The translations under genes were made by a program, and so were the position numbers. Below, piece by piece: positions 20,304 to 23,219 of a stretch of 23,219 bases of DNA. Below the pieces are notes generated by a model. It was not told the origin of the DNA, searched no databases, and saw only the letters and a list, made by a program, of their open reading frames with translations. Numbering within the stretch: the first letter of the stretch is position 1; each line of letters begins with the position of its first letter. Source of the DNA: Bacteroidales bacterium UBA3742 (lineage in GTDB: Bacteria; Bacteroidota; Bacteroidia; Bacteroidales; Paludibacteraceae); assembly GCA_002371785.1 (NCBI GenBank), contig DFGU01000087.1, positions 5,454-28,672 of the forward strand, read 5' to 3'.

Positions 20304-20334
20304 TTGCATATATCAAATATTTGTAGTAATTTTG
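20304..20334 (+). promoter_or_regulatory. Promoter of the dacB-birA operon
   Basis: TTG (20304-20306), a 20-base spacer and TAATTTTG (20327-20334) match the consensus. The spacer reads CATATATC and then contains the palindrome CAAATATTTG (20314-20323). The spacer and flanks closely match the 10108 gene promoter. Confidence 0.78.
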
Positions 20335-20336
20335 CA

Positions 20337-20355
20337 GCCAAATTTTAAATTTGGC
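20337..20355 (+). promoter_or_regulatory. Perfect dyad at the predicted transcription start of dacB
   Basis: GCCAAATTT (20337-20345) and AAATTTGGC (20347-20355) are exact inverted repeats around one base. The dyad starts two bases after the -7 box and ends five bases before the GTG start. Position and symmetry suit an operator or an RNA hairpin at the 5' end. Confidence 0.6.
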
Positions 20356-20360
20356 TTATT

Positions 20361-21734
20361 GTGCTTCATACATTAGCAATCATACTGCTTAATATATCGC
20401 TGCTGACGGGCGACTCGTCGATAGCGTGCGGACGGATGTCGGTGGAGGTCAGAAACATGACCCAAAACCGCAAGATAGCCGCGTACAAGGCATCGGAACC
20501 CGTGACACCGGCTTCGGTCACCAAACTGCTCACCACCGCTGCTGCCCTGAACGAACTGGGATCCGACTTCCAATTCGAGACCACCCTGGCCTACACGGGC
20601 GACATCAGCGACAGTACGCTCTGGGGCGACCTCTATATCATCGGCGACGTGGATCCTACGCTGGGTAACCTCAAGAACGGTGACCCCTTCCTGGAAGACT
20701 GGCTCAGCCAGCTCCACGAACTGGGCATCTACCATATCGAGGGCAGCATCATGGCCGACATGAGCAAACTCAGCGACGAGGGCTACAACCCGCGCTGGAA
20801 GCCCGAAGACAGCGGCAACCACTATGCGCCGGGCATCTACGGCATCAACTATCGCAGCAACATCCTGCATATCTATCTCCAAACGGGCGCGGTAGGACAG
20901 CCGGCCCGGGTGCTCTATACCACGCCGAACAACGTCAAGATCCAGTGCCGCGTGACGGCCGGAAAATCGAATCGCGACTTGGCCTACGTGAGCGGTAGGC
21001 CGCTGGTGTATGTGCGCGACATGCGGGGTGAGATACCGGCCGAAAGGGATACGTTCTGCGTCAAGGGCGATCTGCCCAACCCGGGCCTGCAGTTGGCACA
21101 AGACCTGGAGCAGACCATCAAAGCCGCCGGCGGACGCGTGAGCGGCGTGCCGGGCTACATCATGAAGCAGGGCATGGACCGGGATCGACTGAAACTAATC
21201 TGTACCCACTACTCCTTGCCCCTGCGTGATATCCTGCGCGACACCAATTTCGACAGCAACAATATGTACGCCGAGGGCACGGCCCGCTACCTGGCATCAC
21301 GCCACCACCGTCAGGCTACGGCGGCTCAGGGAGCGCAACATGTGTTCAACTACTGGCGCAACCAACTGATGCCTATGACCCGCTGCGCACTATATGACGG
21401 ATGCGGACTGGCAACGGATAACCAGCTGACCGCCCACATGGTGGTTCGACTGCTGGAACATATGTACACCAGCCGCTACCACGAGGACTGGTTCCGCAGC
21501 CTGCCCGTGAGCGGCGAATCGGGTACGCTGACCCACTTCCTGGAAGATACACCGCTGGCAGGTCGCGTACATGCCAAGAGCGGTACGCTGACCGGCGCTA
21601 AAAGCTATGCCGGCTATATCGAACAACCCAACGGCGACATATGGACCTTTGCCGTACTCATCAGCGATACCAAGGCATCCAACCGGGACCTGCAAAAAGC
21701 CATTGAGCAATACCTGCTGTCGATATGTATCTGA
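20361..21734 (+). CDS. dacB: D-alanyl-D-alanine carboxypeptidase/endopeptidase (PBP4 type)
   Basis: The 457-residue protein starts with GTG and has a hydrophobic N-terminus (LHTLAIILLNISLL) acting as a signal peptide, so it works in the periplasm. It carries the three active-site motifs of the PBP4/peptidase S13 family: SVTK (Ser52, Lys55), SNN (299-301) and KSG (406-408). A long insertion between the first two motifs is usual for PBP4. It trims or cleaves peptide cross-links in peptidoglycan. A good promoter and a perfect dyad precede it, leaving a leader of about 20 bases. Its 3' end overlaps birA by 10 bases, so the two are co-transcribed. The region between signal peptide and SVTK is slightly shorter than in E. 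coli PBP4. Confidence 0.94.
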   Translation: MLHTLAIILLNISLLTGDSSIACGRMSVEVRNMTQNRKIAAYKASEPVTPASVTKLLTTAAALNELGSDFQFETTLAYTGDISDSTLWGDLYIIGDVDPTLGNLKNGDPFLEDWLSQLHELGIYHIEGSIMADMSKLSDEGYNPRWKPEDSGNHYAPGIYGINYRSNILHIYLQTGAVGQPARVLYTTPNNVKIQCRVTAGKSNRDLAYVSGRPLVYVRDMRGEIPAERDTFCVKGDLPNPGLQLAQDLEQTIKAAGGRVSGVPGYIMKQGMDRDRLKLICTHYSLPLRDILRDTNFDSNNMYAEGTARYLASRHHRQATAAQGAQHVFNYWRNQLMPMTRCALYDGCGLATDNQLTAHMVVRLLEHMYTSRYHEDWFRSLPVSGESGTLTHFLEDTPLAGRVHAKSGTLTGAKSYAGYIEQPNGDIWTFAVLISDTKASNRDLQKAIEQYLLSICI

Positions 21735-22504
21735 GCGAGTGTGACAGTACCAATACGCGGCTAAAGCAGCTGCTGGCCACCGGCCAAGCCCCCGACTATA
21801 TCTACGCGGGCTACCAGACCGCAGGCCGCGGACAGACCGGCAACGGATGGGAAAGCGAACGGGGAAAGAACCTGACGTGCTCGATATTAGTCGAAAGTCA
21901 AAAGTCGAAAGTCGAAAGCCTATTTGACCTGAATGTGGCGGTAAGTGTGGCGGTGCATAGGGCGGTTACGGGTGACGGGTTACGGGTTACGGGGGATGGA
22001 TTACAGGTTACGGGGGATGAGGTGACGATTAAGTGGCCGAATGATATCTATTGGAAAGATAAGAAACTGGCGGGCATACTGATAGAGAACGCCATCGTAG
22101 GCGGCGAACTGCGGTACGCGATAGCCGGCATCGGACTGAACGTCAACCAGACCGAGTTCCGCTCCGATGCGCCGAATCCTATTTCGCTACGCCAGATCAC
22201 GGGACGGGAGCAGGACATCGACGAACTGATGAAGCGCCTGTACGACGAGGTGCAAAAGGCCACCGAGGAGGATGTTTGGGACTACTACCGCGCCCACCTC
22301 TATCGCCGCGAGGGCTACTGGCCATACGTAGAACGCGAGGTAAGTACCGAACCTACGATGAATGCCAATAGCCAAGAGCCAATAGCCAAGAACCTCTTCC
22401 GGGCACGCATAGAGGATGTACTACCCACCGGCGAACTCGTACTACGAGACGAAGAGGGGAAGCAACGAATATACCACTTTAAGCAAGTGAGGTATGTATT
22501 GTAG
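21725..22504 (+). CDS. birA: Biotin-[acetyl-CoA-carboxylase] ligase, monofunctional
   Basis: The 259-residue protein has the biotin ligase signatures: GRGQTGNGW (34-42, the biotinoyl-AMP loop), KWPND (103-107) and KLAGILIE (114-121, with the conserved lysine). It lacks the N-terminal helix-turn-helix of E. coli BirA, so it should act only as an enzyme. The small C-terminal domain is present (FRARIEDVLPTGELVLRDEEG). The gene overlaps dacB by 10 bases. Three stretches of the protein are encoded by heptamer arrays (described separately): ESQKSKVES, the glycine-aspartate-rich VTGDGLRVTGDGLQVTGDE just before KWPND, and NANSQEPIAKN. These look like in-frame insertions in loops; the core motifs are intact. 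Confidence 0.94.
   Translation: MYLSECDSTNTRLKQLLATGQAPDYIYAGYQTAGRGQTGNGWESERGKNLTCSILVESQKSKVESLFDLNVAVSVAVHRAVTGDGLRVTGDGLQVTGDEVTIKWPNDIYWKDKKLAGILIENAIVGGELRYAIAGIGLNVNQTEFRSDAPNPISLRQITGREQDIDELMKRLYDEVQKATEEDVWDYYRAHLYRREGYWPYVEREVSTEPTMNANSQEPIAKNLFRARIEDVLPTGELVLRDEEGKQRIYHFKQVRYVL
21889..21916. repeat. Four heptamers AGTCRAA inside birA
   Basis: AGTCGAA, AGTCAAA, AGTCGAA and AGTCGAA are contiguous (28 bases) and encode most of ESQKSKVES. Confidence 0.85.
21964..22019. repeat. Eight heptamers GGTTACG-type inside birA
   Basis: Contiguous units are GGTTACG, GGTGACG, GGTTACG, GGTTACG, GGGGATG, GATTACA, GGTTACG and GGGGATG (56 bases). They encode the VTGDGL-type repeats ahead of KWPND. 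Confidence 0.85.
22364..22391. repeat. Four heptamers GCCAAKA-type inside birA
   Basis: GCCAATA, GCCAAGA, GCCAATA and GCCAAGA (28 bases) encode ANSQEPIAK in the linker to the C-terminal domain. Confidence 0.85.
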
Positions 22505-22548
22505 ATTTGAAGATTTGAAAATGCGAAAATAAGAAAATGCGAAAATAT
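22505..22548 (+). repeat. Short direct repeats between birA and rfbB
   Basis: Two 8-base GATTTGAA units are followed by two copies of AAAATGCGAAAAT 16 bases apart. They supply the alternative rfbB start codon at 22537. No promoter is visible. Confidence 0.6.
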
Positions 22549-23219
22549 ATGCAATCAATCATCATCACCGGCGGAGCCGGATTTATCGGGAGCCATGTTG
22601 TGCGCCTGTTTGTAAACAAGTATCCGGACTACCGCATCATCAACGTGGATAAGTTGACCTATGCGGGCAACCTGGCTAACCTCAAGGACATCGAGGACCG
22701 TCCGAACTATCGCTTCGTGCGGGCTGATATCTGCGACTTCCAGACGATCTACCAGCTGATGCAGGAAGAGCAGGTCACCGGCGTCATCCACCTGGCTGCT
22801 GAGAGCCACGTAGATCGCTCGATTAAGGATCCGTTCACCTTCGCCCAGACCAACGTCATGGGTACGCTCTCTATGCTCCAGGCCGCCAAGCTCTACTGGG
22901 AATCGCTGCCGGAACGCTACGAGGGTAAGCGCTTCTACCATATCTCGACCGACGAGGTATATGGTGCGCTGGAGATGACCCATCCCGAGGGTATCGAACC
23001 GCCGTTTACCACCAAGGCTTCGTCCGCCGAGCACCACCTGGCATATGGTTGTGACTTCTTCTACGAGACGACCAAGTACAACCCTCACTCGCCTTACTCG
23101 GCCAGCAAGGCCAGCAGCGACCACTTCGTACGCGCCTTCCACGACACCTTCGGCATGCCGACCATCGTGACCAACTGCTCCAACAACTACGGCCCCTATC
23201 AGTTCCCCGAGAAACTGAT
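22549..23219 (+). CDS. rfbB: dTDP-glucose 4,6-dehydratase, 3' end outside the window
   Basis: The frame starts MQSIIITGGAGFIGSH (an in-frame ATG at 22537 would add MRKY) and is open to the right edge (223 complete codons). It is an extended short-chain dehydrogenase: the NAD-binding GGAGFIGSH, LTYAGNLANL, the HLAAESHVDRSI block, the STDEVYG block with catalytic Thr-Asp-Glu, and the YSASK catalytic pair are all present. The enzyme converts dTDP-glucose to dTDP-4-keto-6-deoxyglucose, the precursor of rhamnose and other deoxysugars in surface polysaccharides. I prefer 22549 because the upstream ATG arises inside a short AAAATGCGAAAAT direct repeat. It lies 44 bases after birA with no visible terminator or TAnnTTTG promoter between, so read-through from dacB-birA is possible. 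Confidence 0.93.
   Translation, partial: MQSIIITGGAGFIGSHVVRLFVNKYPDYRIINVDKLTYAGNLANLKDIEDRPNYRFVRADICDFQTIYQLMQEEQVTGVIHLAAESHVDRSIKDPFTFAQTNVMGTLSMLQAAKLYWESLPERYEGKRFYHISTDEVYGALEMTHPEGIEPPFTTKASSAEHHLAYGCDFFYETTKYNPHSPYSASKASSDHFVRAFHDTFGMPTIVTNCSNNYGPYQFPEKL

Overview
The window looks like a chromosomal segment of a Bacteroidales bacterium, probably gut-associated. The evidence is promoters of the Bacteroidetes type (TTG, about 20 bases, TAnnTTTG), a mostly absent Shine-Dalgarno signal, a ParC and a DUF3987 protein of Bacteroidetes style, and a secreted esterase with a C-terminal tail resembling type IX secretion signals. There are no tRNA or rRNA genes, no CRISPR array and no intact insertion sequence.

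Layout. (1) 1-2701, minus strand: a 54-residue membrane protein followed by the topoisomerase IV A subunit (parC), which runs off the left edge. (2) 2880-4187, plus strand: a secreted or outer-membrane protein and a YqeY-family protein. (3) 4192-6066, minus strand: an SGNH/rhamnogalacturonan-acetylesterase-like enzyme, divergent from a membrane methyltransferase (6218-6718). (4) 6719-7405: an hsp20 gene with a near-perfect sigma-54 promoter, upstream repeats, a strong ribosome binding site and an intrinsic terminator. (5) 7414-9992: an accessory islet with a decayed AlbA_2/RecG-like ATP-binding protein, a small unknown protein, a repeat-rich spacer and a DUF3987 primase/helicase-like gene. (6) 10108-11229, minus strand: an unrecognised 373-residue protein, apparently leaderless. 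(7) 11509-20256, plus strand: a five-gene type I restriction-modification operon, hsdM - DUF1016 PD-(D/E)XK nuclease - hsdS - hsdR - YgjP-like metallopeptidase. (8) 20361-23219, plus strand: PBP4 (dacB), biotin ligase (birA) and the start of dTDP-glucose 4,6-dehydratase (rfbB).

How the genes work together. HsdM, HsdS and HsdR have complete motif sets and overlapping or closely spaced reading frames, so an intact type I system is likely. The DUF1016 nuclease inside the operon and the zinc peptidase at its end are accessory partners with no settled role. The rest is housekeeping (topoisomerase, peptidoglycan trimming, biotinylation, dTDP-sugar synthesis) with stress and polysaccharide-degradation genes.

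The most unusual structure is at the DNA level: five co-varying short hairpins at 30-33 base spacing inside the DUF1016 coding sequence; heptanucleotide arrays of exactly four or eight units inside two genes; a 19-base hairpin found both in a spacer and in frame inside the DUF3987 gene; an alternating pyrimidine-purine tract just after the -33 box of seven promoters; and a perfect dyad at the predicted start of the dacB transcript.
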